Shown here one piece after another: positions 34,770 through 47,120 of a stretch of 64,000 nt of DNA (position 1 is the stretch's first letter; every line of letters begins with the position of its first letter). Made by a program: the position numbers and the translations under genes. The stretch spans positions 3,410,001-3,474,000 of the forward strand of contig JASFXZ010000016.1 of NCBI GenBank assembly GCA_032209605.1. Reading direction: 5' to 3'. Under the pieces are notes generated by a model. It did no database searches. It was not told where the DNA came from and was given only the letters and a program-made list of their open reading frames with translations. Source of the stretch: Mactromeris polynyma. Its lineage: Eukaryota > Mollusca > Bivalvia > Venerida > Mactridae.

Positions 34770-35060
34770 AGAAAAATATCTGGTATTCCACCGAAAGTTT
34801 ACTGCCGGTATTCCAGTGGAATACCAGTGGAATACCAGATATTTTTACCGCCGGTATTCCACTGAAAGTTTACCGCTGGTATTCCAGTGGTATACCAGCG
34901 GTAAAAATATCTGGTATTCCACTGAAAGTTTACCGCCGGTATTGTATTCCAGTGGAATACCACTGGTAAATTTCTCTGGTATACCACTGGAATACCAGCG
35001 TTAAACTTTCAGTGGTATTCCACTGGAGTACCAGAGAAATTTACCAGTGGTATACAACTG
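34770..35060. repeat. Cluster of nested palindromes (GGTATTCCACTGG family)
   Basis: The word GGTATTCCACTG and its complement CAGTGGAATACC alternate more than ten times. Several larger hairpins compete: AAAAATATCTGGTATTCCAC near 34773 with its exact complement ending near 34849, and GCGGTAAAAATATC with GATATTTTTACCGC. Short versions occur at 37275-37306. All frames stay open on both strands for about 60 codons, a by-product. It could be a foldback element or a palindromic satellite. Confidence 0.7.
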
Positions 35061-36763
35061 AAATATTGACAGAATCTGCAAATATTCCTAGCATAATGAG
35101 TTAAAACAACAGAACAAACTTGTGACCTGATTAATCTTGTGATTGCTTATTCAAACAACAAAAGTATACTATTTTACCCCATAGGAAGGGCAACACTTAT
35201 ACTATATCCATCCATCTTCCAGAATGACAAAATAATTACATTTTTTTAAAAAACTAATACATCCTCACAGGTAGTCACTTAGGACTTTTCCAGGACAATC
35301 TCCCTAGTGTGTGGTAAGAATGACAACCACTTAAAATTTCCTTGGTGGGGATTAAAACCTGAATACAATTCTGGTGACTGATGGTCATTTTTTACGATTG
35401 TCATTCCTATCCAGCAGGGAGATTTTCCTTGAGGTATGAAAAAGTGACAAACAGACTCAAGAATATAGTAAATATTTTACGTATTTGTGATAAAGCTGAC
35501 TCAGTATAGCATACACACATATCCTAGTTAACAAAATAAGACAAATCATTGTTTAACAGTTTTACCTAAAAAATAATTAATTTTACACATACTTTCATAT
35601 GATCAGAACATCACAACTGGCATATAAATATTAATCAAACTACATTCATGAACAAAAATACTTGGTACTTAAAATGCAATGGTGATAATAATAAACACAT
35701 TTTGTAAGAACACACCCATGTGACCATTGCTGAAAATGAAATTCTTAGAGAATTTAAAATGATACATTATTGAACAATAGAATTACAAATTTACACTTAA
35801 ACTATTTCCATAATTCAGTAGATCTTTCTGTGAAGTCCATCCACGCACTCCACAAATTTCTTTCTTTCATGGTATAAGTTGAACAAAATTAAATGCTTTG
35901 AGGAGAATGTGTGTAACCTAATGAGAGTTAAGAAACAAAGGTTTTTTGAAAGTCATTGGTGATTTTAACATCACCACACCAACATTTTTTACATCACCAC
36001 ACCAACATGTTTTTGCAGTGTCATCAACGGAAAACACTACGGGTAGATGCACCAATCTCTTCCTAGCTACCACAAAACCTCCAAGACTTTAAACGACCAG
36101 GGTGTTTTTAAACACATCATTAATATTATCACCTCGTGAGTTATACAATTGTCTGAAATATAAAACATAAATTTACTTCTAACTTGAGAAGATACAAACA
36201 ACATATTGAACAAATCACATTAAAACTAGCTGCCAAACCAAAGAGGAAACAATTTGGTAAAAATTAACGACTTCTCTGTTAATAAATCACAACTGTAAGT
36301 AAACCTTGACAAAATCAAAAGCGGAATGCATAAAATTGCTCTACACATTAAATTATTGTCATCATAATTAATTCTCAATGTAAGGAAATAATAGAATGAC
36401 ACCAGTAAACGTTTAGGAATGCTATGGGGCGAAATGAACCGAGGCGAAATGACTTGAGTACGAATCAATCATTCCTGACGTAAGTGCAGACTTAGAACAC
36501 GTATTTTAAATGATTTTCTTGAAACAGGTACTGTACTTCAGCTCTTATTTATTCTATGCAATCGTATGGAATTAATTACGATAAATGACACCAACCACAA
36601 CACCCGATTCAACAGTTTTCAAGCTAGCATAAGTGATTCATTCGAAAAAATGGACTGTTACGCAGCGTTCTTTTGTCGTTTTGGTCGGGGAAATAACAGT
36701 CTGAAATTCGCCGCTGCCACCAATGTTATATATCCGACAGTGTTCAAATAAGCATACAGTTAC

Positions 36764-36960
36764 ACTTACCTGCACCATTGGTAGGTTTTATTTGTTCTGC
36801 GGAACCTTTTATTAGGTATGATCGTCAATTTTAGAACAGCTATCGGCGGGCAATTCTCCCGCTTCTCTCACCAAACGTAAACACGCCGGGTTTAAAAGTA
36901 AGTAATACCGGTCCCGACCAAATAGCGGACGGTACGCAGTTCTTTGACGTACGACATATA
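36764..36960 (-). promoter_or_regulatory. Possible minus-strand promoter and first exon
   Basis: A CpG-richer island in AT-rich DNA. On the minus strand it runs to ACCAATGGTGCAG followed by GTAAGTG, an ATG in good context three codons before a consensus donor. The nearest convincing acceptor (TTATATTTCAG near 36150) gives stops soon after, so a coding product was not established. Confidence 0.25.
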
Positions 36961-38639
36961 TATGCGTTACGAGGATGAGATGTTATTCGGATCATTCTTG
37001 AGTATTAAATAAACAAAAGATTATTCGACATAAAATTTTGCAACAAATAATAAATTTCATGTCTGAAAAAGTCCGTCAGTGTTTTTGAGAAATTATCATA
37101 AACGTCTGAAATATTCAGCAAATGTTCAGAAAATGTCCGTCCCATAAAGTTTGATTCAGAAATATACAGTTTGAATACACAAGTTAACAGTTTCAAAAGG
37201 CACTACACTCCCCCCATTTTTATCAGAAAAATTCAAACAGTTTTTTTCATGAGGGATGCCATTTGGATTATTGCTTACCAGTGGTATTCCACTGGTATTC
37301 CACTGATTTTTTTAATTGGGGCAGTGACATTATTTCTTAGCAATTTGATCTTGTGTTTTGTTCACTTCGGACCGTGATATCTGACAATAGGGTGCCTTCA
37401 AGATCAAGAAAAAATTGCCAAAATTTTAGGACTGACAGTTTTATTGAAGTCTTAGACAAGGGACACATTTGGAACTGTTATGATATAGTTTATTAAAAAT
37501 CACAGATATGTGACTTTCACACTTAGCTGGCTTTCTGAAAATTGATCGTTCTACCCATGCTTTTGGTTTCGTTTTACACTTTGCGAACCAGAAGTCCTAC
37601 AGCACATGCATTCATGCTCCCTTTTACCATTCCTTAACCAGTGAAAATAACATGTGTGATTATTATTGCATAAAGCAGTGAAATATCAGAATATAATCTA
37701 CTGATATATTCCGGTAAACCATTAAAAAGCATTAATGCATCTCCTACATACGTTTTCTTCAATATGCAAATGAAATATCAGGATACAGCGTAATGATGGC
37801 ACCATTTAAATTAATAACATATGACTGTGTATGCGACATTGTATGTCACTCATGTAGCAAAGCCTGTGGATGCTACCATTAATCAATGATGGCCCTCATT
37901 ACCCTTGTGTCCAATAATACATTCAATGTCTCGTTCAGTCTGTGTCATAAAACTGTACTGAATTGTGAATGTTATGAGCAAAGTTACACTTTTATTTGTC
38001 CTTCGAGATTTCCTTCGAGATTTCTGAGTCTGTCCCAAGTCAGTCACTATTTATCTTATAATCAATTTACGGTTTCTGTATATTACTGTTAGGACGTAAA
38101 AAATTAGATTAGAAAAATAGAAATGTTCATGTTCGCAAAGATCAAATTTGCCGAGTTAGCGACGTTAAATATTGGTGAATTGGCACTTACCAGTACATTC
38201 CATCATTGAATTGATTATTCTAAAGACGGTAGAATTAACACTTTTATGAATTTAGAAATGCATGAAACTTGTGAAAATATGTCTCCAAGCATAATTTCTG
38301 ATATTACAGTATCCAAGACAGTCCTAATACCTAAGTGATTGTTTGATTGTTACACATAAAACTGGTGAAATAAGAGTAAACTCTGTCTACTTATGGTGTT
38401 GATTAGGCTATGCCTAAATGTCCTAGTCTTGATGAGTTCTCCTGGGTGATTCAAATATTCTTCATTACAGTAAACTCACAATTGAACTATTGTAAGCGGC
38501 CTAGTCTAGACTGGTAGAATTTGATTATATAAACTGTTCTGCTATATATAGTATTGTTGACTACTTAACCCATTCCCCCATAGAGAAACAGCAATTATTG
38601 CACGGCATGTCAACGCCATGCATATTGAATTCTGTTAGC

Positions 38640-38799
38640 GTCGTTTTGCAATGGACTCGGTTTTGAAAACAAATGGGAACAAAATCGAACAGAGCCTATT
38701 GTGCGCATGCGCAGACCGGCGGGAACCTATGTCGAGAAACGAACGATTTTGCGTTGTAACGTAATTATTGCTGTTGTAGGCTACAAAAGCTTAATTAAG
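38640..38799 (+). promoter_or_regulatory. Candidate promoter and first exon of a nested gene
   Basis: The sequence is richer in CpG than its surroundings and ends in an AATTAAG|GTATGT donor at 38799/38800. Two sites stand out: TGCGCATGCGCA at 38702-38713, a perfect NRF1 palindrome, and GGCGGGAA at 38718-38725, an E2F-type site. Such pairs mark TATA-less housekeeping promoters. The site lies in LRRCC1 intron 5 on the same strand. Confidence 0.45.
38702..38713. promoter_or_regulatory. NRF1-type palindrome
   Basis: TGCGCATGCGCA matches the YGCGCAYGCGCR consensus at every position. It is rare by chance in DNA this AT-rich. Five bases separate it from the E2F-like GGCGGGAA. Confidence 0.55.
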
Positions 38800-39474
38800 G
38801 TATGTGATTTTGTTGTATATTATGATTTATGTTATTAACTTATCTTTTCAACTGTATAATTATTGAATTTTATCGTTTAAACGTTGTGGTTGACCCATAG
38901 CGTGGTTGACCTACATTTTATTTGTTAGTCTATTGTTATGATGCAGCCAGCATTCGTCTCTGTGCTCTGTTTAATATTTTGCAGTATTATCCCTCATAAA
39001 TAAGTCATGTTTCGTTAAAACATACGTGATAATTCACATGTAAACGTTTAAACTCTCGGGTTATATTAAATACACCGATCACATGTTCTAACCTTACAGC
39101 GATTTTCCGACAATGTATCAGTTTCAACTTTCACTTTCATTATTACATGCATACTGAATGTGTCATAGATTAAGTACATAAGCGTCGACTCGATTTAGCA
39201 TATTCCTGTATGACCTCCAATATTTGGAAATGACCCTCGGATATGAAATTGCAATGACCTTCAATTTTAAAAGTCCACGGAAAACACTGCCAATGATAGA
39301 TGGAGAATCTAAATTAAGATAATTGTCTGATGACAACTTCAAATTGACGTCTTCAGATACACGATCAGCATATAAATGGCTGTTTTAAAACATTAATTGA
39401 GATGAAAGGCAAAATTCATCATTATCCATTGGAAAGTCTAATGCAATATTTTATTGATTTACCTTTTATTGCAG

Positions 39475-39676
39475 GAAGAAGCTGTATGTGAAGTACTGAG
39501 AATGTCAAAATAAAGACAATATATTTTGAAGATGCAACAAACTAATGTTAGGTGGCCTTATGGTGCAAATGTGTGAATGAAACCTTTCAACCTGGAGACT
39601 CGTCATAACAGACAGTGTTACAAACACCTACAGAAATGATGTTTCCCTTTCAACAACATCCAAGACCTTAATCACG
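39475..39676 (+). other. Candidate second exon, probably untranslated
   Basis: The exon-like segment lies between TTTATTGCAG and a CACG|GTATGT donor, 202 bases long. All frames carry stops; in the frame that joins the next exon, it is open only after a TGA near 39576 and has no ATG. It is therefore a 5' UTR exon at best, or an alternative acceptor is used. Confidence 0.35.
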
Positions 39677-40395
39677 GTATGTCACATGGTTCTCCTACTG
39701 TATAATAAACTCACTTTAAACAGATAAAAAATAGTGTTTGCAAGCCTTGGAAAACTCTCTGTGAAGTGAGTGTAACATTTCCTTGTATATAAGTTCATAA
39801 TTTGAAGTTTAATACTTAAATTTTCTTGGAAAAAGTTAATTTGAAAGACATGTTGAATGAATAAAATAGCAGTACCAATGCTGTTTTGGTCCTTGAATTT
39901 TGCGAAAAATACCCTTTGAAGAGTCCTTGAATTTTTTCTTGGAAGAGTGGGAACCCTGATTTTTGTTGTGTCTTGAACAACAGACAAATTGTGAGGTTAA
40001 TTATTGCAATTATAGGAAATGATACATTGATACTCTGCTATACAACTTTAAATAGCAAGTTCAAGTTATTGCAATCCTGTCGCACGTTAACTTGAGCTAA
40101 ATAAAATATTGTAAACAAATTCTGAATATACTGTAGTACAGTATTTATATCATCAAAAAAGGCATAAAGATTTTTTTGTCCATTCAGATAGTTTTAGTTT
40201 AATAATTTTAGCAGCTGTCAACTGATTCTTTTGAAATACATTGTTATTAGCTAATGGTTTTAATACCATTAAATTTTACATGGAGACACTAGGTGAAAGG
40301 TTCAACACCTAAATATAGCAAACATTGTTCAGATATTTCTTAAATATGTTTCATTAATACCCTTACAATATACCTATACTATTGTATTTTAACAG

Positions 40396-40587
40396 AAAAC
40401 AGAATTTCCAGTAGAAGAAGTAATTGATCAGGTGGATAGTGTTTGTCAGGAAGAAGATGAGTTCTCCTTCTTAACAATAGATGACAAAATAGTTGCGGTA
40501 CCTGTAGGAATGGTGAAGCAGATGTTCCCAGATATGCAAGATGAACATTTAGAGCTTCATATTTTGCCTTGTGTAAACCTTAAATAA
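40396..40587 (+). CDS. Candidate terminal coding exon, unknown protein
   Basis: After a TATTTTAACAG acceptor, 63 codons run open to a TAA. The peptide is acidic and non-repetitive (KTEFPVEEVIDQVDSVCQEE..., ending LHILPCVNLK) and has the composition of a real protein, but no family is recognised. It may be the last exon of a nested gene driven from 38.7 kb; the start codon would then be missing from the exons seen. Its phase 0 also fits the donor of LRRCC1 exon e, so an alternative LRRCC1 C-terminus is possible. Confidence 0.4.
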   Translation, partial: KTEFPVEEVIDQVDSVCQEEDEFSFLTIDDKIVAVPVGMVKQMFPDMQDEHLELHILPCVNLK

Positions 40588-41513
40588 GTGTCACCTGCAC
40601 TTACAAGGGCAGTGAACCCTTATCTATTCGGAACAACTGACACTGCAATCAAAGTTTTGCGAAAAACTAGATACTTCCATTTCTGATATCATTCGGTATT
40701 TATTCATATCCCTGTATTGAAGGTGCTAATTTGTTTTAATTTGAAAACATGATTCCCTGTGGCATATTCAAAGTACACACCAATTTTGATAAAAAGCATG
40801 AACAGTTATGCAGTTGCTTACAAATATGTATTCTTTTGGAATATTTTGTTACCAAAATTGAAAAACTGTTGCCAAATTATTGTTTTTTTCACATTTGATG
40901 TTATTGGTGAATGGCAGAGGGAACCCTGGAAACAAAATTTTGGATTTTATTCTTGCTTTACGACTGTTTCAGAGAGAGAAAAAACTCCCCTCAACAACCT
41001 CTAACATACCACTTTATTATTTTCTTCATTGGTGGCTTTTAAAAATTGAAATTTACCATTAGCAGTAAATTTATTTCTGTAGGTAATGGGGGTAATATAT
41101 TGCATCCTGTGGAGTGGAGTATTTTCTGGAACAGACCTTTAATCTTAAATGTATCAAATCGGCTTGTTTTTAGTGCAATGAAATGTACTTGAGGGACAAT
41201 ATTTATAATATTTGTGCATAAGCCTTTTTACTGTATGGCAAAAGTTAAATATGACAAAATACCACATGTAAAAAAAAACATTTGGCACTCAAAGTTAAAA
41301 AACAAAAACCCAGCCCTCCCTTATTTTGATTTAGTTTTTGCTTGGGTCTCTTACTTCAATATGTTGAATATGGATAGTTTGTAAGATATCTAGTCTTAGG
41401 ATTAATGTGTTAATGTGCTTTTGCAATATTCATGTCTTATCTCTGTCTTCCAGTATTTTATAGCTGTTTGTTTCACTTTGATATTTTTTTATTATTTAAC
41501 TCATTCGAAATTA

Positions 41514-41533
41514 CCCCCCCCCCCCCCCCCCCC
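41514..41533. repeat. Run of 20 cytosines
   Basis: An uninterrupted C20 tract followed by GG. It can form an i-motif or a G-quadruplex on the other strand and is prone to sequencing length error. Confidence 0.9.
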
Positions 41534-41879
41534 GGCAGACAAATCATGACTACTTTCGACATATCACTATCCCAATTGAAATACTATCATGTATATTGCA
41601 ATACCTCAGTAATGTTCTTCATATTAATATGAACCTGATTAAGGCTTCATTTCTCTGTTTAACACTGCATATGCAATTATACATATATGTGTATATGTAA
41701 GAAATGGAACAATGTTTTTGTTGAATTAAGTATTATAGTGCACATGTAAGTATATGTTTTTTCTGTATCAATGTACATGTCTTTTATTAGTAGAATATTG
41801 ATTTAGTAACACTTTTCAGACAAATCTGCTTGAATATTTAATTGTACGCTTACAGAAGTGTAAGCTGAATTCCATGTTT

Positions 41880-42250
41880 TTTGCTCACCTGAACCAAGTT
41901 ACCTATTGCCATCACTTACCATCTGTTGCCCACTGCGACAGCATTGTCGTAAACGTTTACATTTCCAAAACCACTTGGGCAATTTGAATCAAATTTGCTA
42001 GATCTGTTCATTGGAGGATTGTCCTCAAATATTGTATCACACAGTCCCACTCAGCCCCACTCAAATTCCAAAATAGTCACTAGGGCTTCTGATTGCCAGA
42101 CATTTTTTCTAAAAAAATATTTTTTCCCTTTGGCTGATTTGCTATGAACATGGCACATGATTGTACTGTACCAAAATTACATCCAATATCTGATTCGCTG
42201 ACACATTTTGGATATTATATCTAAAGCTGCTAAACCAGTTTAAACCAAAC
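41880..42250. repeat. Dispersed repeat, diverged
   Basis: Starts TTTTGCTCACCTGAACCAAG and contains GCCATCACTTACCATCTGTT and GTAAACGTTTACATTTCC, wording that looks like a dispersed bivalve repeat. Relation to the 31400 family is weak. Confidence 0.35.
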
Positions 42251-44808
42251 CTGGTAAAAATGTTCCTTGGATAGCCCTATGCTGTGTCCCCAGTCTACTT
42301 TCTACTTTTAATAGAACTGGTCTAACATACTTTCAACATAATTTCAACATTTTTTTACAGATTAAACTCAAAAGAGTTTCTTTTAAAACGAAGCTTGAAT
42401 GCTTTGACCTGGTTTCATGTATATACTATAAAAGATGATGTTTTTGCAATTAAGCTGCATCTGAAGTAAACAGTTTAGTAATACTATTTAACTACAATGT
42501 ATAATTATAAAACTGTTTTTATTGCTTGTACATTTGTGTTCATCATGTTGTACTTATTATGTTTCCCCATGTTGTATGTTTGTCTGTCCAGTTTGCCTTG
42601 TTCTCCCTTTATCTCCAAAACCCAGTGTTAGATTTTTTCATCAACTTGCTGGGAAGTATCAGTATGAAGTCTAGTAGTTCATATTGTAATTTGGGGTCAT
42701 AATGTTAAAGGTCAAGGTCACAGGTGTCTGAAACTTGAAAACCTTGTCTGCTGTTCATCTCTAAAAATCTCTCTACCATTATTACTGACCATTTTTCTTT
42801 ATTTTGGATTGAAAATCTAGCATTTCTAGAACAAGTCGGATTGAAGTTCTCTTTTAATTTTTTCACATTTCTGTTGTTTTTGTTTAATTCCATATTCCAT
42901 GCAAACCTTCTTACCTATTTACACAAACTTTGATATTATAAAACTGTTCAGTAACAAAACGGAAACTTATATGCAACGAGTTGCCAGCTTGGCTACAGAG
43001 ACAAGTGGTACCGTCCCACACCCCATTTGTTTGCTTTGATTGTATTGAGTAATCGTTTTTGCTTTTTGGTCAGTATTGCATTATTTCTTTCTACTGTTAA
43101 TATGTATGTGATATATGTAAATGTGTTCTTTTTGTTTACTTCACTAGTCATTCATATGCTTAGTCTGCTAAACCAGTCTGGTACACCTATCACTTTTGTA
43201 GATTCAGGTATCATTTTAGTTTTCATTTACATATACAATTACGCCATTATCCAGTCATCCACAAAGTTTATACTCATTATACATTCCCACTGATTGATAA
43301 CTTATCCAGTGTGTGATGCTAGCGTGTTGTTACGTACTGAAGTGATCTCACATTTTGACAAGGAGCTATATCATTTAGTGATTAATGCTTCTGTATTGAG
43401 TTATTGTGTTGCATTTTGGTCATTTTTGCATTATTTCTTTCCACTGTAAATATGTTTGAGATATAAGTAAATACGGTTTTATTTCTCTTTAATGATAATA
43501 ATAATAAACTTTATTTATTGAAAGTAACTCCTTAAGCTATGAACATAAAAACATACATACATAAACATCTTTGCTATGTTCTTTGCCTTATTATAATAGT
43601 CATTCATATACTATGGCCTGGTTACACTTCCTACCACTTGTTCATTCGGGTAGCATTTTATAGTTCTCTCCGGTGTCACTTTTTAGCTATCATTTACATT
43701 AAATTACACTATTTTTCTAACTTTCAAAATGTCTAAACTCATTTTACATTCACACATTGCTTGATTAATTCAGTGTGTGATGCTGAATGTCTGTTTGTCC
43801 ACTGACATGTTAATTACACCGAAGTGATCTCACATTTTGACATGATATGCAAAATCATTTAGTGATTATTGTTATTTTTAATTTTTAGTAAATACTAATT
43901 ATGTTAATTTGTCGGTAATTCATTATTTATTTCTACCGTGATAATGATTGTGATTTATATAAATATGTTTAAATCAATGTTTGCATTTTCAGGTGCATAA
44001 TGTTGTCTTAATTTACATGCATGATGTTTATTATCATGAAAGTTTTCCAGACTATCAACTTCTATTTATATTTTACTGTCCATACAAAAACTAGTCTGTT
44101 CCTTATTTAATTCCTCATAAACTACTAATAAAACTACAAATGTACTTCATTTACATTAATTTATAGTTGCACATTAAAGCATAAAAAACACATACTGTTA
44201 GTTCACATAAGTGTATGTTCTTTTTCATTTTGTTCACGCCGTGCACACATCTTTGCTGCATCAGGCAGCAATTTTTTACTTGTAGGTAGTAGTACTAGCC
44301 AATAGATAATCTATCAGTGTTCTACACTGTACAAATAGAGATTTATTTGAAAACTGGGTAAAATTTATACCCACTTGGTTTAAACTAAAATTGCAGCATG
44401 AAGTCACTAATTAATCCTTTAATGACCTATGTAAAGTTTGTGTAGAATTGAATTTCCTATCTAGTGGTACCACAACCATGCATGTTATCAAATTAGAATT
44501 ACTTCTACAGTGTTTTAAATAAGACAGAACATATTTTTTTATGATACTAATTATTATTTTCCACATTGCATCAAATACATAAAAAAGCATTTTTTTTAAC
44601 TGAAATTAATTCATGAATGTTTTACAAGTAAAAATTTTAATCAAATTGCAAGATGTCACCAATATTATCACTTCCATACAGACGTCTACATTGTTTGAAA
44701 CATACTTCTGAGTTCACAGTTCTCAACTAAATAGCAGCACTTGGCATCAACTTGTCAATAAAAATTCCAGGTAAAACTCTTATAACCAAATCCGTGTAAA
44801 TACACAAC

Positions 44809-44913
44809 TCATAATGTAAAAATGTATTCCAAATCCATGCGAGTATTAAATAATTTCCCAGTGTTGAAATCATTGGGTAGATTCGGGCTAGATTTCTGTA
44901 CAAAGTCTTCTAT
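44809..44913 (-). CDS. Candidate minus-strand terminal exon, unknown protein
   Basis: On the minus strand a strong acceptor (TTTATTTCTTATTTTCAG) is followed by 34 codons and a TGA (IEDFVQKSSPNLPNDFNTGK..., ending LEYIFTL). The peptide looks like real protein. No family is recognised. A possible upstream exon is near 45430-45470 on the minus strand, where an ATG frame (MLRLLIIQDPKWIS) meets a TTTCG|GTAAAT donor in phase 0. The two would make only about 48 residues, so other exons must exist if this is a gene. Confidence 0.35.
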   Translation of the reverse strand: MEDFVQKSSPNLPNDFNTGKLFNTRMDLEYIFTL

Positions 44914-45605
44914 CTGAAAATAAGAAATAAATGTTAAAAAACTGTTATTACAAAACAATATTCAATGAAAATCTTCTTACACAAATTGACCGACAGCATC
45001 AGCATTGCTAATTGAAATATTGATTTACATATTTTCCTAAATTATGATAAAATATATGTCAACAATTGGATTCTCTTATGCTACTCTAAACAACAACAAC
45101 AACAGCTGTAATCATTCAAATAAATCTGTCTCGTCGTACTGCATAACTGTAGTCCATGTACAAGTTATTTGTGTAATTATTAAAAAAATCAATGTATTAA
45201 ATCATAATGAAACACAACCTTGGAGCAGTGAACGTTTGTGTCCACTCATCATCACAGACATTCGTCACATAAAGGCCCCAACACGAAAATTTGACGTTAA
45301 AAAACGTCTTCCCCCGACTATATGAATATGGCAAAGGAACCTCAACATCAGACATAATATCATCATACTCGAGGCCAGAAAAATTCAGACTCAAATCCGC
45401 TGAATTTCGGTGAATTTACCGAAATCCATTTTGGATCTTGAATGATCAGCAATCGTAACATCTTGGCATTTTATATGTTGCACAACAAATCTTAACCTTC
45501 AAATTGCGCCGACCATCTTTTTTCAAGATATTTCTTGTTACTACTTGTTTGTGTATTATAAAAGCTGTAAATGTGGCTGTCAAGGATTTTGGTTATTTAT
45601 TTCAG

Positions 45606-45745
45606 CATAAGAAATTACAAGAGGCTTTGATGAAGAGTGCTGCCCTCTCTAGAGAGGTGGATTTGGTGAAGAGTACATGTGATAGCCAGAAGACGCAGAT
45701 TCAGTCATTACAGAGTCTCCTTGCCAACCGTGAGCAGGAACATAG
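45606..45745 (+). CDS. LRRCC1: LRRCC1-like gene, exon f
   Basis: The 140-base exon lies between TTATTTCAG and GTAGGG. Forty-six codons (HKKLQEALMKSAALSREVDL...) plus two bases give a phase-2 donor. The peptide is a coiled coil ending LLANREQEH. The leftover AG joins the first base of the next exon to make Arg. Confidence 0.88.
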
Positions 45746-46412
45746 GTAGGGCTGCTGTTGCAAAGCACCTAGTCCTAAACTCATATAGTCTATAAAAACT
45801 TGTGTTTATTGAGGCGCTTTAGCATCTCATTGCTATCATCGTCAACCAGATGATTCTTTGAAGTGTCAGCCCTTTTTGAAGGGCCAGCCATTTCTGACTT
45901 ACTAGACATCTACTTTCTGAGCACATTTACTTCCCCGTTTCCTATCCTTTAGTGCCAGGCACCAGGCAGGTAGGCGCACGTTAATCATTATTTAACAAGC
46001 TGGCAGCACATCAACCAGCCATATCAGAACGGACCTCAAACGGGATTTAGACCTTTGATCCCTCTTGGGGTGTGGAAAATGTATGCAAATGTTACATGAG
46101 TGCTGAATATTGTTTTTGGTCTATTATCAAACATTTTCACATTCAATGTGAGTTACTGTCAGACTCTTACTAGTATATTTTGTGATTTGAGATTTTTTGA
46201 GTGCTGAGTGTATTTGTTGTAATCCAGGGCCCTAATGTTTGTGAAACAAACAAATATAAAGAAATTGTTTACTAATTCTACATACTCCCTTCCATCACAA
46301 ATAAATAAGTATCTTACATATGTTTCCAAGGCTTCCGAATAAAGGAGTTTCCAGTTTTAACTGGCTCCAATGTTTATAAGTTTTAATACTTTATTCTGAG
46401 TTGGATGAGTTT

Positions 46413-46670
46413 TGTTGGCCATGGGGGATATGCCCTGTATTGCAACTGATTGCCATGGGGGATATGTCCTGTATTGCAACTGTTGGCCGTGGGGGATATG
46501 TCCTGTATTGCAACTGATTGCCATGGGGGATATGTCCTGTATTGCAACTGATTGCCATGGGGGATATGTCCTGTATTGCAACTGTTTGCCATGGGGAATA
46601 TGTCCATTATTGCAACTGTTTGCCATGGGGAACTTTGTCCATTATTGCAACTGTTTGCCATGGGGAACTT
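46413..46670. repeat. 34-bp tandem repeat, left block, ~8 copies
   Basis: Same unit as the block at 47121 (TTGCAACTGTTTGCCATGGG, GGATATGTCCTGTA). This block has more GATTGCC variants and ends in altered units with GGAACTTTGTCC. It is separated from the main block by 450 bp. Confidence 0.92.
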
Positions 46671-47007
46671 TGAACTTTATTTAATAAGCATGAAGGCGTC
46701 TGGCCCTTACACACAATATATACATAATATTATAATACAACACATTTTATAAGCATGTACATGTGATATACCAAGCTGGAATTTGGGCAAAAAATATAAG
46801 AAATAATTTTAACACTTACTTAACAAGTGATTACATATATGGTAAAAAGGTCTTCAAAAATATTCTCTAGTGTCACATAACTATCTGTGTTCTCAATTTA
46901 AATGCATAATAAGTGTATACAGCTAAATTTCTAATCACATTAACGTTTGAACTCGACATCATGATATGGAATTTATTAATATTTGGATATTTATGATATT
47001 TCTCCTG

Positions 47008-47120
47008 TAAATATTGCCGACGTAAATTTTCATATATTGGACAAACAAGTATGAAATGATATTCATCTTCATTTCATACCTGTTTGTCCAATATATGAAA
47101 ATTTAAGTCGGCAATATTTA
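47008..47120. repeat. Long hairpin: 52-bp arms, 9-nt loop
   Basis: Arms 47008-47059 and 47069-47120 are inverted copies with about two mismatches. The arm starts TAAATATTGCCGACGTAAAT and ends GTATGAAATGA. The right arm ends directly at the main 34-bp block. Such a perfect, short-loop hairpin is a fresh inverted duplication or foldback end. Confidence 0.85.

Larger units (their letters stand above)
31155..45605 (+). other. LRRCC1 intron 5 (14.5 kb)
   Basis: The largest phase-0 intron with a candidate gene inside it. Outside the listed features, 32260-32690, 33380-33900, 35060-36750, 37390-38630, 38800-39470, 40590-41510, 42260-42580 and 42800-44800 show nothing recognisable. A TATATATATA run lies near 31684-31700. 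Part of 42580-42730 belongs to the GTCAAGGTCACAGG repeat family. Confidence 0.6.

Noticed and set aside
35808..35875. Minus-strand MKERNLWSAWMDFTERSTEL frame as the end of a gene starting at 36.77 kb
   Set aside because: Only 22 codons, weak acceptor, and no intermediate exon in phase with the ATG exon was found.
36566..36751. 61-codon plus-strand frame with CRFGRGNNSLKF
   Set aside because: No splice sites or homology recognised; length is within chance.
45197..45394. Minus-strand 65-codon frame (SGLEYDDIMSDVEVPLPYSY) as a coding exon
   Set aside because: Composition is protein-like, but it lacks a convincing acceptor and its donor phase gives a stop with the exon at 44913.
46552..46752. 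Plus-strand 66-codon frame
   Set aside because: It is the 34-bp repeat plus a short random extension.
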